From Marivivens sp. (GTDB taxonomy: Bacteria; Pseudomonadota; Alphaproteobacteria; Rhodobacterales; Rhodobacteraceae), in NCBI GenBank assembly GCA_024642115.1, contig JAHEBU010000008.1:1-64000 (forward strand): a stretch of DNA of 64,000 bases, given 5' to 3'. The notes beneath the pieces were generated by a model, which worked only from the letters and a program-made list of their open reading frames with translations, did no database searches and was not told the DNA's origin. How positions within the stretch are numbered: the first letter of the stretch is position 1; the number at the start of each line of letters is the position of its first letter. Positions 9,335-17,494 of this stretch are shown here, piece by piece. A program made the position numbers and the translations under genes.

Positions 9335-10342
9335 TCAACTGTGCCGGATGCGGGGGTTGATCAGGCCATAGAGCAGATCGACGATCAGGTTCACGACCAT
9401 GACGATCCCCGCGATCAGCAGCAGACCGCTTTGCACCACCGGATAGTCCCGGCGCGAAATGGAATCGACCATCCATTTGCCGATGCCCGGCCAGGAAAAG
9501 ATGGTTTCGGTCAGGATCGCCCCCGCCATCAGCACCCCGATCTGAAGCCCGATCGTGGTAATGACCGGGATCATGGCGTTGCGCAGGGCGTGCACGCCGA
9601 CCACGCGACCGGGGGCCAGCCCCTTGGCCTTGGCGGTGCGAACGTAATCCTCGCCCAGAACCTCGAGCATGGCCGACCGGGTCTGCCGGGCGATCACCGC
9701 CAGCGGGATCGTGGCCAGCACGATCGACGGCAGGATCAGGTGTTCGGCGGCCGAGGCAAAGGCCCCCTTTTGCCCCGACAACAGGCTGTCGATCAGCATG
9801 AAGCCGGTGGGCGTTGGAAAATAGAACATAAGCGAGATGCGGCCCGAGACGGGCGTCCAGCCAAGAGTGCCGGAAAAGAAGATGATGAGAAGAAGGCCCC
9901 ACCAGAAGATCGGCATCGAATACCCAATCAGGGCCACCGTCATGGTTGTCTGGTCGAACCACGATCCGCGCTTGAGCGCGGCAAGCACCCCCACCGGCAC
10001 GCCGATGGCGACAGCGATTATGATCGCGCAAAACGCCAGTTCCAGCGTGGCGGGAAACAGGGCCAGAAAATCGCTCAGCACAGGTTGCTTGGTATTGATG
10101 GAATCCCCGAAATTGCCGTGCAGCAGGCGCCACAGGTATTCCAGGTATTGCTCCCAGATCGGACGGTCGAACCCCAGTCGCGCCATCATCTCTTGATAGT
10201 GTTCGGGGGTCATCCCCCGTTCGCCCGCCATCAGCAGAACCGGATCGCCCGGAAGGATGCGAACAAAGCTGAACGCGACAATGGTGATCCCGATAAAGGT
10301 CGGGATCAGATAGGTCAGTCGTCCGAGGATGAACTTTATCAT
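9335..10342 (-). CDS. Peptide ABC transporter permease (DppB/OppB type)
   Basis: A 335-aa permease with the family N-terminus MIKFILGRLTYLIPTF, a long periplasmic loop after helix 1 containing GDPV and LGFDRPIWEQY, and the EAA loop RTAKAKGLAPGRVVGVHALRN. I start it at the ATG at 10342; a GTG four codons upstream (10354) is possible but sits in the base of a strong hairpin. No good Shine-Dalgarno sequence precedes either. It is separated from the binding-protein gene by 58 bp containing that hairpin. Confidence 0.91.
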   Translation of the reverse strand: MIKFILGRLTYLIPTFIGITIVAFSFVRILPGDPVLLMAGERGMTPEHYQEMMARLGFDRPIWEQYLEYLWRLLHGNFGDSINTKQPVLSDFLALFPATLELAFCAIIIAVAIGVPVGVLAALKRGSWFDQTTMTVALIGYSMPIFWWGLLLIIFFSGTLGWTPVSGRISLMFYFPTPTGFMLIDSLLSGQKGAFASAAEHLILPSIVLATIPLAVIARQTRSAMLEVLGEDYVRTAKAKGLAPGRVVGVHALRNAMIPVITTIGLQIGVLMAGAILTETIFSWPGIGKWMVDSISRRDYPVVQSGLLLIAGIVMVVNLIVDLLYGLINPRIRHS

Positions 10343-10353
10343 GTCGCAAACCA

Positions 10354-10383
10354 CGGACGCGCGGGGATGATCCCGCGCGTCCG
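10354..10383 (-). other. GC-rich intercistronic hairpin between binding protein and permease genes
   Basis: CGGACGCGCGGG (10354-10365) is complementary to CCCGCGCGTCCG (10372-10383), a 12-bp stem closed by a six-base loop. There is no U-run on the transcript side, so it looks like a 3'-end stabiliser for the abundant binding-protein message or an attenuator, not a full terminator. It lies between the binding-protein stop (10401) and the permease start (10342). Confidence 0.65.
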
Positions 10384-10400
10384 CCCATAAGGTTCAGATG

Positions 10401-12002
10401 TTATTCCGCGATATCGACGGTCGCGAATTCATGGCTGCCCAGCGGGCTCATGACGTAGCCTGTCACCTTGTTCGACATCGGCATGAACACGGTCGAGTGG
10501 TCGATGGTCAGCCACGGGGCCTGATCCTTGAAGATCACCTGCGCCTGTTCGTAAAGCGAGGTCCGCTCGGCCTGATCGGTGCTCTGGGCAGCCTGCGTCA
10601 GCAGGGCCGAGAACTCCTCGTTGCACCAATGCGCCCGGTTCGACCCGCCCTCGCCCGCCGACTGGCAGCTCAGCAGCACATTCATGAAGTTGTCCGGATC
10701 ACCATTATCGCCGGTCCAGCCGAGGATAACAGCGCCGTCCCGATCCAGAGCGGTCGAATTCTTGAGGTATTCACCCCATTCATACGACACGATTTCGGCG
10801 GTCACACCGATGGCTGCCAGATCGGCCTGCATCAGTTCTGCCGTCCGGCGGGCGTTGGGCATGTAGGGACGCTGGACGGGCATCGCCCAGATTTTCATGC
10901 TCAGGTCAGTGACACCGGCGTCTGCCAGCATCTGCTTGGCCATTTCGGGATCATAGGGGTCGTCGACGATCGCGTCGTTATAGCTCCACATGGTCGGCGG
11001 GATCGGGTTTTTGGCGACCACCCCAGTCCCCTGGAACACGGCGTCAATGATCGCCTGTTTGTTGATCGCCATGTTCAGCGCCTTGCGGACGTTCACGTTG
11101 TCGAACGGGGCCTGCAGGGTGTTGTAGGCCAGATAGGCGACGTTCAGACCGGCCTGCTCCATCATGGTCAGATCCGGATTGGCCTTGAGCGCCTCAATGT
11201 CGGCAGGGGCCGGATAGGGCATGATCTGGCATTCGTTCGCCAGCAGCTTTTGCGCGCGCACGGCGGCATCGGTCGAGATGGCGAACACCAGATCGTCAAT
11301 AGCTGGACGGGTGCCAAAATAGGTGTCGTTCGCCTTGTAGCGGATCACGGCATCCTTCTGGTAGGCCACGAACTGGAACGGGCCGGTGCCGATGGGGTTG
11401 TTGTTGAAATCAGCACCCTTGCCTTCGGCCAGCAGCTTGTCCGCGTATTCCTTGGACACGATTGAGGCGAAATCCATGCCCAGGTCGGACAGGAACGGCG
11501 CGTTGGGCGCGGACAGAGTAAACTTGACGGTCAGGTCATCGACCTTTTCCATCGACGCGATCATCGTATCCAGACCCATCGACGTGAAATATTCATATGA
11601 GACGCCCGGCACATACTGGTTGAACGGGTTCTCGGCGTTGCCCTGACGGTCGAACGAAAAGATGATGTCGTCGGCGTTCAGGTCGCGGGTCGGGGTGAAA
11701 TAGTCGGTCGTCTGGAACTTGACGCCCGCGCGCAATTTGAACGTATAGACCAGACCGTCATCCGAGATGGTCCAGCTTTCGGCCAGACCAGGCACGATCG
11801 AGGTGGTGCCGGGGGCGAATTCCACCAGGCGGCTGTAGATCGTGCGGGCGCTTGCGTCGAACGTGGTCCCCGAGGCATAGGGGGCCGGATCGAACCCGTC
11901 GGGCGACCCTTCCGAGCAATAGACCAGTGTCTTGGCGTTCACGCCACCTGCCAGCACAGCCATGACGGCCGATGCGGCAAGAAGGGTTGTCTTGAGTTTC
12001 AT
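10401..12002 (-). CDS. Peptide ABC transporter substrate-binding protein (DppA type, SBP family 5)
   Basis: A 533-aa periplasmic binding protein. Residues 1-23 are a Sec signal peptide ending in a VNA-type site, and the mature protein begins KTLVYCSEGSPDGFDP, the hallmark of dipeptide-binding DppA proteins. The length matches DppA (about 535 aa). It delivers peptides, or possibly heme or another amine, to the downstream permeases. As first gene of the five-gene minus-strand operon it is followed by an mRNA hairpin consistent with higher expression than the membrane genes. Confidence 0.93.
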   Translation of the reverse strand: MKLKTTLLAASAVMAVLAGGVNAKTLVYCSEGSPDGFDPAPYASGTTFDASARTIYSRLVEFAPGTTSIVPGLAESWTISDDGLVYTFKLRAGVKFQTTDYFTPTRDLNADDIIFSFDRQGNAENPFNQYVPGVSYEYFTSMGLDTMIASMEKVDDLTVKFTLSAPNAPFLSDLGMDFASIVSKEYADKLLAEGKGADFNNNPIGTGPFQFVAYQKDAVIRYKANDTYFGTRPAIDDLVFAISTDAAVRAQKLLANECQIMPYPAPADIEALKANPDLTMMEQAGLNVAYLAYNTLQAPFDNVNVRKALNMAINKQAIIDAVFQGTGVVAKNPIPPTMWSYNDAIVDDPYDPEMAKQMLADAGVTDLSMKIWAMPVQRPYMPNARRTAELMQADLAAIGVTAEIVSYEWGEYLKNSTALDRDGAVILGWTGDNGDPDNFMNVLLSCQSAGEGGSNRAHWCNEEFSALLTQAAQSTDQAERTSLYEQAQVIFKDQAPWLTIDHSTVFMPMSNKVTGYVMSPLGSHEFATVDIAE

Positions 12003-12224
12003 GGATAATCCTCCGGTTGGAAACTATTGGACACGTTGAATTCGCGTCACGGTGTGGGGCGCAGCTTAGACACCAATTTGCGATAGGCAAGCCCGATCCG
12101 GCAGGGATTTCGATGGTTTGCCCCACGGAAGCGTGCCGGGACAACTTGCGCTTGTCCGCTGAAGCGCTCAATTTGTCTTTAGCAGGCGACGGCATCGGGC
12201 CGCGCCGAAATAGGGGCCTGCCAG
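12003..12224. promoter_or_regulatory. Divergent promoter region (peptide transporter / M24 peptidase)
   Basis: These 222 bases separate two divergently transcribed genes and must hold both promoters. GGAGGATT just before 12002 on the minus strand is a strong ribosome binding site for the binding-protein gene. I see no long palindrome comparable to the GntR sites at 14094-14121. Confidence 0.5.
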
Positions 12225-13319
12225 ATGACCGATCGTTATGCCGAACACCGCCAGATCGCCCGCACCCTGGGGGTGGATGCCGTCGCACTGGTTCCCGGAC
12301 CGAACTTTGTCCGTCTGTTCCATCAGGATTTTCACAGCCACGAGCGGCCGCTGATCGTGCTGGTCCCGGTCGATGGGGCGCCTGCTGCCCTTGTCCCCAA
12401 CCTCGAGCTGCGGTCGTTCGATCTGCTGAAATTCGAGGGCGAGGTGTTCGACTGGCGCGACCAGACCGGCTATGCCGATGCCTTTGCTGCATTGGCTCGA
12501 CACATGCCCCTGACGTCCGTCGCCGTCGAAGGTCAGGTGATGCGCGTCTTTGTCCATCATGCGATGGCCACCGCCTGGCCCGGCCTGCGGGTCGTGGATG
12601 CCGAACGCCAGATTTCCGGCCTGCGCCTGCACAAATCGCCCGCCGAAGTGGCGGCACTCGAGGACGCCATCAGGCTGTCGGAACGCGCGTTGCAGCGCAC
12701 GCTGGATCAGGTGCGGATCGGTCAGACCGAAAAGGACATTGAACAGATCCTGACCCTTTCGCTGTTTGCCGAAGGGGCCGAAGAGCAATCCTTTGGCCCC
12801 ATCGTGGCCGCCGGCGACAATTCCGCCCGCCCCCATGCCCATGCCCGCGCCGATTACGCGGTCAAGGCGGGCGATGCGCTGTTGCTTGATTTTGGCGGGC
12901 GCAAGGGCGGGTTTTGCGCCGACATCACCCGGACCGTGTTTCTGGGCCATGCAAGCGACGAGGCGCAGGCGGTCTATGATACGGTGCTGCGGGCCAACAT
13001 GGCGGGACATGCGATCACCCGTCCCGGCGTGACCGCCCACGACATCGACGATGCCGTGAGCCGTGTGATGGAAGCGTCGCCCTATGCCGACCGTATCCGC
13101 ACAAAGACCGGGCACGGGCTGGGCCGCGATGTCCACGAGGCACCCTATATCATGCGGGGCAACCATCAGATTATGGAGGCGGGGATGGTATTCACCAACG
13201 AACCCGGCCTGTATCAGATCGGCAGTTTCGGTGTCCGGATCGAAGATGACGTGCTGGTGACCGACGATGGGTGCCGGTCGCTGACCACGTTCCCCAAGGA
13301 TCTGATGATCCTGCCCTAG
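12225..13319 (+). CDS. M24 family Xaa-Pro aminopeptidase / creatinase-like protein
   Basis: A 364-aa protein with an N-terminal creatinase-type domain (about 1-125) and a C-terminal pita-bread peptidase domain. All five dinuclear metal ligands can be recognised: Asp in LLLDFGG, Asp in CADITRT, His in GHGLGRDVHEAPY, Glu in TNEPGLY and Glu in VRIEDDVLV. It probably removes an N-terminal residue before proline. Its position opposite the peptide importer suggests it processes imported peptides. It ends 5 bp from the convergent regulator gene. Confidence 0.9.
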   Translation: MTDRYAEHRQIARTLGVDAVALVPGPNFVRLFHQDFHSHERPLIVLVPVDGAPAALVPNLELRSFDLLKFEGEVFDWRDQTGYADAFAALARHMPLTSVAVEGQVMRVFVHHAMATAWPGLRVVDAERQISGLRLHKSPAEVAALEDAIRLSERALQRTLDQVRIGQTEKDIEQILTLSLFAEGAEEQSFGPIVAAGDNSARPHAHARADYAVKAGDALLLDFGGRKGGFCADITRTVFLGHASDEAQAVYDTVLRANMAGHAITRPGVTAHDIDDAVSRVMEASPYADRIRTKTGHGLGRDVHEAPYIMRGNHQIMEAGMVFTNEPGLYQIGSFGVRIEDDVLVTDDGCRSLTTFPKDLMILP

Positions 13320-13324
13320 GCGCG

Positions 13325-14020
13325 TCAGCCCGCCAGAATGGCGTCGCGCAGCGACCCGCCGATGACACTGCGTTCCCGCAGGTCGAGATTGGCCAGCAGG
13401 TCCAGCAGATGACCCTTCATCAGGTCCTCGGCCTTGTCCCCGTCGCCTGCCGCGATGGCGTCAGTCAGGGCATGATGGGCGTGGCTTTCGCACAGGGCCT
13501 GCGGCCTGCGCCAGTACAGGGCCACGACCAATGACGACCGCGACACCAGGGTCGAAATCATGCCCGCAATGGTAGACTGGTCGGCCATGTCCGCGATGGC
13601 CGTGTGAAACAGGCCCGACAGATAGACCGCCTGACCCAGATCGCCGGATTCAAGCGCGCGATGTTCGGCGGCGATATGCGCACGCAATCCCTCAATTCCC
13701 GCGGCGGTGACCCTTTGTGCGGCCGACCGCGACGTGCGCGGCTCTAGCAGCGCCCGCGCCTCGAACACTTCGCGGGCCTCGCGGATACCAGGATCGGCGA
13801 CAAAGGCCCCGCGATTGCGGATGATGGTGACAAGCCCTTCGTGGGACAGCGATTGCAGGGCGGTCCGGACGATGGTGCGGCCGACGCCGAACACATCGCC
13901 CACCTCGTCTTCGACCAGCTTTGATCCCGGCCCCACCCGGTGCGCCAGAATGGCCCGTCGCAGCGAGGCTGCGACCTCTTCGCTGGTCGGATTGGCAGAT
14001 AGGTCTGACTGAAGCGTCAT
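13325..14020 (-). CDS. GntR family (FadR/FCD) transcriptional regulator
   Basis: A 231-aa repressor-type protein. Residues about 15-75 are a winged helix (EEVAASLRRAIL through HEGLVTIIRNRGAFV). The rest is an all-helical FCD effector domain with the expected metal-binding His residues in FHTAIADMA, ESHAHHALTDAI and KGHLLDL. FCD regulators usually bind small carboxylates. The ATG at 14020 is chosen because the winged-helix similarity begins about 12 residues later; a TTG at 14119 would run across the operator palindromes. It is divergent from the importer/hydrolase operon at 14268 and probably controls it and itself. Confidence 0.9.
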   Translation of the reverse strand: MTLQSDLSANPTSEEVAASLRRAILAHRVGPGSKLVEDEVGDVFGVGRTIVRTALQSLSHEGLVTIIRNRGAFVADPGIREAREVFEARALLEPRTSRSAAQRVTAAGIEGLRAHIAAEHRALESGDLGQAVYLSGLFHTAIADMADQSTIAGMISTLVSRSSLVVALYWRRPQALCESHAHHALTDAIAAGDGDKAEDLMKGHLLDLLANLDLRERSVIGGSLRDAILAG

Positions 14021-14093
14021 GTGGATACACTCAATACGAATGTCCACGTCTCTAGACGATTCGTCGGATCGGGCCAACCGATCGAGGTTGTCC

Positions 14094-14108
14094 TCAATTG
14101 ACAATTGA
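14094..14108. promoter_or_regulatory. Perfect inverted repeat, candidate GntR operator 1
   Basis: TCAATTG (14094-14100) and CAATTGA (14102-14108) are exact inverted repeats with one central base. The site directly abuts a second palindrome, between a GntR-type regulator gene and its divergent operon. Confidence 0.5.
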
Positions 14109-14121
14109 ATTGTATACAATT
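14108..14121. promoter_or_regulatory. 14-bp palindrome AATTGTATACAATT, candidate GntR operator 2
   Basis: The 14 bases are a perfect palindrome centred on GTATAC. TTGTATACAA-like cores are typical of operators of FadR/VanR-subfamily GntR regulators. It lies 88 bp upstream of the regulator start and 147 bp upstream of the divergent operon start, well placed to control both. Confidence 0.62.
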
Positions 14122-14187
14122 TCAGCTCATTTTGCGGGCAATACCGGCCATGTTTCGTTTAGAAAATAGGCGGCTGCCGTTCGAAGC

Positions 14188-14217
14188 CCGGTGCGCAGGG
14201 TGCATCCCTTGCACCGG
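14188..14217 (+). other. Leader hairpin upstream of the importer operon
   Basis: CCGGTGC (14188-14194) pairs with GCACCGG (14211-14217), and inside it AGGG (14097+100 to 14200) pairs with CCCT (14206-14209) around TGCAT, giving an 11-bp interrupted stem. It would be in the 5' leader of the mRNA if transcription starts near the palindromes. No U-run follows, and it matches no riboswitch I know. Confidence 0.4.
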
Positions 14218-14267
14218 CAAAGCCCCCTGCCCCTTAGCTGGCAAAAGGACGGGCTTGGGGGAACACG

Positions 14268-15248
14268 GTGCGCACACCGCTTGATCTGGAACTGGTAGCA
14301 TTGACCAAACGCTACGGGACCACCGTCGCGGTGGACCGCGTGAGTCACCTGTTTCCCGGTGGCCGCTATGTCTGCCTGCTGGGGCCGTCGGGTTGTGGCA
14401 AATCCTCGACCCTGCGGATGATCGCCGGGCACGAATCCGTCACCGACGGAGCCATCCTGTTGGCGGGCAAAGATATTTCCAGGCTCCCCCCCGCCCAGCG
14501 CGGCACAGCGATGATGTTTCAGAACTATGCCCTGTTTCCGCACCTCAGCGTCATCGACAACGTGGCCTTCAGCCTCAAGATGAAAGGCGTCGACAAACCC
14601 ACGCGTCACAAGGCAGCGGCAGAGATGTTGGACCTTGTGGATATGGGGTCGATGGCGGCGCGGATGCCGGCCCAGCTGTCGGGCGGGCAGCAACAGCGGA
14701 TCGCACTTGCCCGCGCCCTGATCACCAAGCCGCAGGTTTTGCTTCTGGACGAACCGCTGTCCGCGCTGGACCCGTTCCTGCGCATCCGGATGCGGGCCGA
14801 ACTCAAGAAACTCCAGCGCGAACTGGGCATCACCTTTGTCCACGTCACCCACGGTCAGGACGAGGCGCTGGCGCTGGCCGACGAGGTGGTGGTGATGAAC
14901 AACGCCGTCATCGAACAGGCCGGCCCCGCCCGCGACGTGTACAACATGCCCAATACCGAATTCGTGGCCCGCTTCATGGGGGGACACAACGTGCTGACCG
15001 TGGGTGGTATGAAACATGCACTAAGGGCGGACCGCACCCGGCTGGTTCAGTCGGGCGAGGGTCTGCCGGTGTCGGTCGCCTCGGTCGAATATCAAGGCGC
15101 GCATGTGGCCGTCGGCCTTGTCGGTGCACCCGGCGGTGATCTGACCGCACTGGTCCCCGAGGCCGAATTCTATGCTTCCCCCCTCACGCTGGGCGACAGC
15201 GCAGTCGCCCAATGGTCGCCTGCCGACCTTCACCCTTTGACGCAATGA
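14268..15248 (+). CDS. ABC transporter ATPase (PotA-like, spermidine/putrescine/Fe class)
   Basis: A 326-aa ATPase with Walker A GPSGCGKSS at 39-47, Q-loop MFQNYALFPHLSV, signature LSGGQQQRIALARAL, Walker B LLLDEPLSALD and switch His in HVTHGQDEA. A C-terminal TOBE-type domain follows after about residue 240. The start is GTG at 14268 with GGGGGAA upstream; no suitable ATG exists. It is the first gene of an eight-gene operon and powers the permeases at 16634-18333. The substrate class (polyamine-type POPT family) is known for the family; the actual ligand is not evident. Confidence 0.92.
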   Translation: MRTPLDLELVALTKRYGTTVAVDRVSHLFPGGRYVCLLGPSGCGKSSTLRMIAGHESVTDGAILLAGKDISRLPPAQRGTAMMFQNYALFPHLSVIDNVAFSLKMKGVDKPTRHKAAAEMLDLVDMGSMAARMPAQLSGGQQQRIALARALITKPQVLLLDEPLSALDPFLRIRMRAELKKLQRELGITFVHVTHGQDEALALADEVVVMNNAVIEQAGPARDVYNMPNTEFVARFMGGHNVLTVGGMKHALRADRTRLVQSGEGLPVSVASVEYQGAHVAVGLVGAPGGDLTALVPEAEFYASPLTLGDSAVAQWSPADLHPLTQ

Positions 15249-15299
15249 CAACGACCGGGATCAACCCGGCCCAACCCCTTACCTGACAGAGGACGAACC

Positions 15300-16571
15300 A
15301 TGACCAAACCAAAGATCCAGTATTCCCGCCGCAGCCTTCTCAAGGGTGCTGCGACCTTTACCGCTGCCTCGACCCTGGGCGCCCCGATGATCTGGGCGCA
15401 AGACATCAAGGATGTCACCCTGCGCCAGTTCGGCACCGGGGTGTCCAACCTCAACGACGTGGCCGTCAAGGTGAAGGAAGACCTTGGGTTCACGCTGGAA
15501 ATGACCGCGCTGGACAGCGACAGCGTGACCCAGCGGGCCGCCACCCAGCCCAACAGCTTTGACATTGCCGACATCGAATACTGGATCTGCAAGAAGGTCT
15601 GGCCGACCGGTAACCTTCAGGCGATGGACACCAGCAAGATCAGCCTGTTCGACAAGATCTCGCCGATCTTCACCACCGGCAAATTGACGCCTGAATCGGT
15701 CGTGGCCCAAGGCACCGCACCGTCCACCGTGGGCTTCATCTCGGAACCGGGGTCCAAGGAATTCGCCCCCGAAGTGACCAACTGGATGACTCTCATCCCC
15801 ACCATTTACAACGCCGATACGCTGGGCATTCGCCCCGACCTGATCGGCCGCCCGATCGAAACATGGGCCGAACTGCTGAACCCCGAATTCAAGGGCAAGG
15901 CGTCGATCCTCGACATCTCGTCCATCGGGATCATGGACATGGCGATGGTGTGCGAAGCGATGGGCGAAATCGCCTATGGCGACAAAGGCAACATGACCAC
16001 CGACGAGATCGACAAGACAATCGCGATCTTTACCGAGGCCAAGAAGGCCGGCCAGTTCCGCGCGTTCTGGAAATCCTTCGACGAATCCGTGAACCTGATG
16101 GCCTCGGGCGAGGTCGTCATCCAGTCGATGTGGTCGCCCGCCATCACCGCCGTCAAGGCACAGGGCATCCCCTGCGTGTACCAGCCGCTCAAGGAAGGCT
16201 ATCGTAGCTGGGGCGGTGGTCTGGGCCTGTCGGCCAACCTGTCCGGCCTCGAACTCGACGCGGCCTATGAATACATCAACTGGTATATCTCGGGCTGGGT
16301 CGGCGGCTATCTGATGCGGCAGGGCTATTATTCGGCCGTTCCGGAAACTTCCAAGGCGTTCATGTCGGAAAACGAATGGGGCTACTGGTACGAAGGTAAG
16401 GCCGCCACCGACGTCATCACTAGCCCGACAGGTCAGCAACTGGCCAGCGCGGGCGACGTGCGCGACGGCGGGTCCTACGAGGAACGGATGGGCAAGGTCG
16501 CCTGCTGGAACTCGGTCATGGACGAAAACCAGTATATGGTGCGCAAGTGGAACGAATTCATCGCCGCCTGA
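15300..16571 (+). CDS. ABC transporter substrate-binding protein, Tat signal (PotD-like)
   Basis: A 423-aa periplasmic binding protein. The N-terminus has a twin-arginine signal, YSRRSLLKGAA (residues 9-19), a hydrophobic core and a likely WAQ cleavage region near residue 33. The mature part belongs to the spermidine/putrescine-binding superfamily and is longer than PotD (about 350 aa). Tat export implies folding in the cytoplasm, perhaps with a bound ligand or metal. It probably sets the import specificity of the operon. A strong hairpin follows the stop. Confidence 0.9.
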   Translation: MTKPKIQYSRRSLLKGAATFTAASTLGAPMIWAQDIKDVTLRQFGTGVSNLNDVAVKVKEDLGFTLEMTALDSDSVTQRAATQPNSFDIADIEYWICKKVWPTGNLQAMDTSKISLFDKISPIFTTGKLTPESVVAQGTAPSTVGFISEPGSKEFAPEVTNWMTLIPTIYNADTLGIRPDLIGRPIETWAELLNPEFKGKASILDISSIGIMDMAMVCEAMGEIAYGDKGNMTTDEIDKTIAIFTEAKKAGQFRAFWKSFDESVNLMASGEVVIQSMWSPAITAVKAQGIPCVYQPLKEGYRSWGGGLGLSANLSGLELDAAYEYINWYISGWVGGYLMRQGYYSAVPETSKAFMSENEWGYWYEGKAATDVITSPTGQQLASAGDVRDGGSYEERMGKVACWNSVMDENQYMVRKWNEFIAA

Positions 16572-16581
16572 TCTGACATCC

Positions 16582-16612
16582 GGCCGCCCCCGACACTGGG
16601 GGCGGCCCTTTT
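16582..16612 (+). terminator. GC hairpin plus T4 after the binding-protein gene (attenuator-like)
   Basis: GGCCGCCCCC (16582-16591) and GGGGGCGGCC (16598-16607) form a perfect 10-bp stem with a six-base loop, followed by C and TTTT. It lies between the binding-protein gene and the first permease, where partial termination or 3' protection would raise binding-protein expression relative to the permeases. Confidence 0.7.
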
Positions 16613-16633
16613 CCTGATCCCGGACGTCCCGAC

Positions 16634-17494
16634 ATGAGCCTGCCTCGTTCCAACACGGCCACCGGATGGCTGCTGGCTGCCCCGCTCACGCTGGTGCTGG
16701 CGTTCTTTCTGGTGCTGCCCATCATCATGATCGTGATCGTCAGCTTCTGGGGCGCGACCGAATTTTCGATCTATCCGGCGTTCCAGTTCGACAACTACAA
16801 ATTCCTGTTCGGCTCAAGCGTTACATGGGCCGTGTTCGGCAACACGTTCCGCTATGCGCTGATCACCTGGGCGCTGACCTTGGGCATCGGCTTTACCGTG
16901 GCCTATTTCCTGGCCTTCCACGTCCGCACCCTGACCTGGCAGATCACGCTGGCGCTGATCTGCACCGTGCCGTTCTGGACGTCCAATATCATCCGCATGA
17001 TTTCGTGGATCCCCTTTCTGGGGCGCAACGGCATCGCCAATTCGACCCTGTTGTCGATGGGAGTGATCGACCAGCCGCTGGAATGGCTGCTGTTTTCCGA
17101 TTTCTCGGTCATGCTGACCTTTGTGCACATCAACACTTTCTTCATGATCGTGCCGATCCTGAACACGCTGCTGCGGATCGACAAATCCCTGATAGAGGCG
17201 GCGCGGGACGGCGGTGCCACCGGACCGCAAATCCTGTGGAACGTGATTCTGCCGCTGGCCAAACCGGGCATCATGATCGGCACCATTTTTGTGCTGACTC
17301 TTGTGATGGGCGATTTCACCACGGTGCGGTTCATGTCGGGCAGCCAGTCGGCCAACGTCGGGCGGCTGATATCGAACGACGTAGGGCTGCTGCAATATCC
17401 TTCGGCGGCGGCGACCTCGGTCGTGCTGCTGTGCACGGTTCTCATCGTCGTGACTGGCCTGCTGCGGCTGGTCGATATCCGGAAAGAGCTGTGA
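16634..17494 (+). CDS. ABC transporter permease (PotB-like)
   Basis: A 286-aa inner-membrane permease with six predicted helices, the first at about residues 12-36, and an EAA loop visible as EAARDGGATGPQILWNVILPLAKPG. It partners the next permease and the PotA-like ATPase. Its TGA overlaps the next ATG (TGATG), indicating coupled translation. Confidence 0.92.
   Translation: MSLPRSNTATGWLLAAPLTLVLAFFLVLPIIMIVIVSFWGATEFSIYPAFQFDNYKFLFGSSVTWAVFGNTFRYALITWALTLGIGFTVAYFLAFHVRTLTWQITLALICTVPFWTSNIIRMISWIPFLGRNGIANSTLLSMGVIDQPLEWLLFSDFSVMLTFVHINTFFMIVPILNTLLRIDKSLIEAARDGGATGPQILWNVILPLAKPGIMIGTIFVLTLVMGDFTTVRFMSGSQSANVGRLISNDVGLLQYPSAAATSVVLLCTVLIVVTGLLRLVDIRKEL

Noticed and set aside
15279-16439. 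386-codon antisense frame over the binding-protein gene
   Set aside because: The plus-strand gene has a Tat signal and family features; the antisense product has none.
16666-17493. Apparent fusion of a long N-terminal extension to the second permease
   Set aside because: The extension is the first permease gene read in another frame; the real start is the TGATG overlap at 17494.
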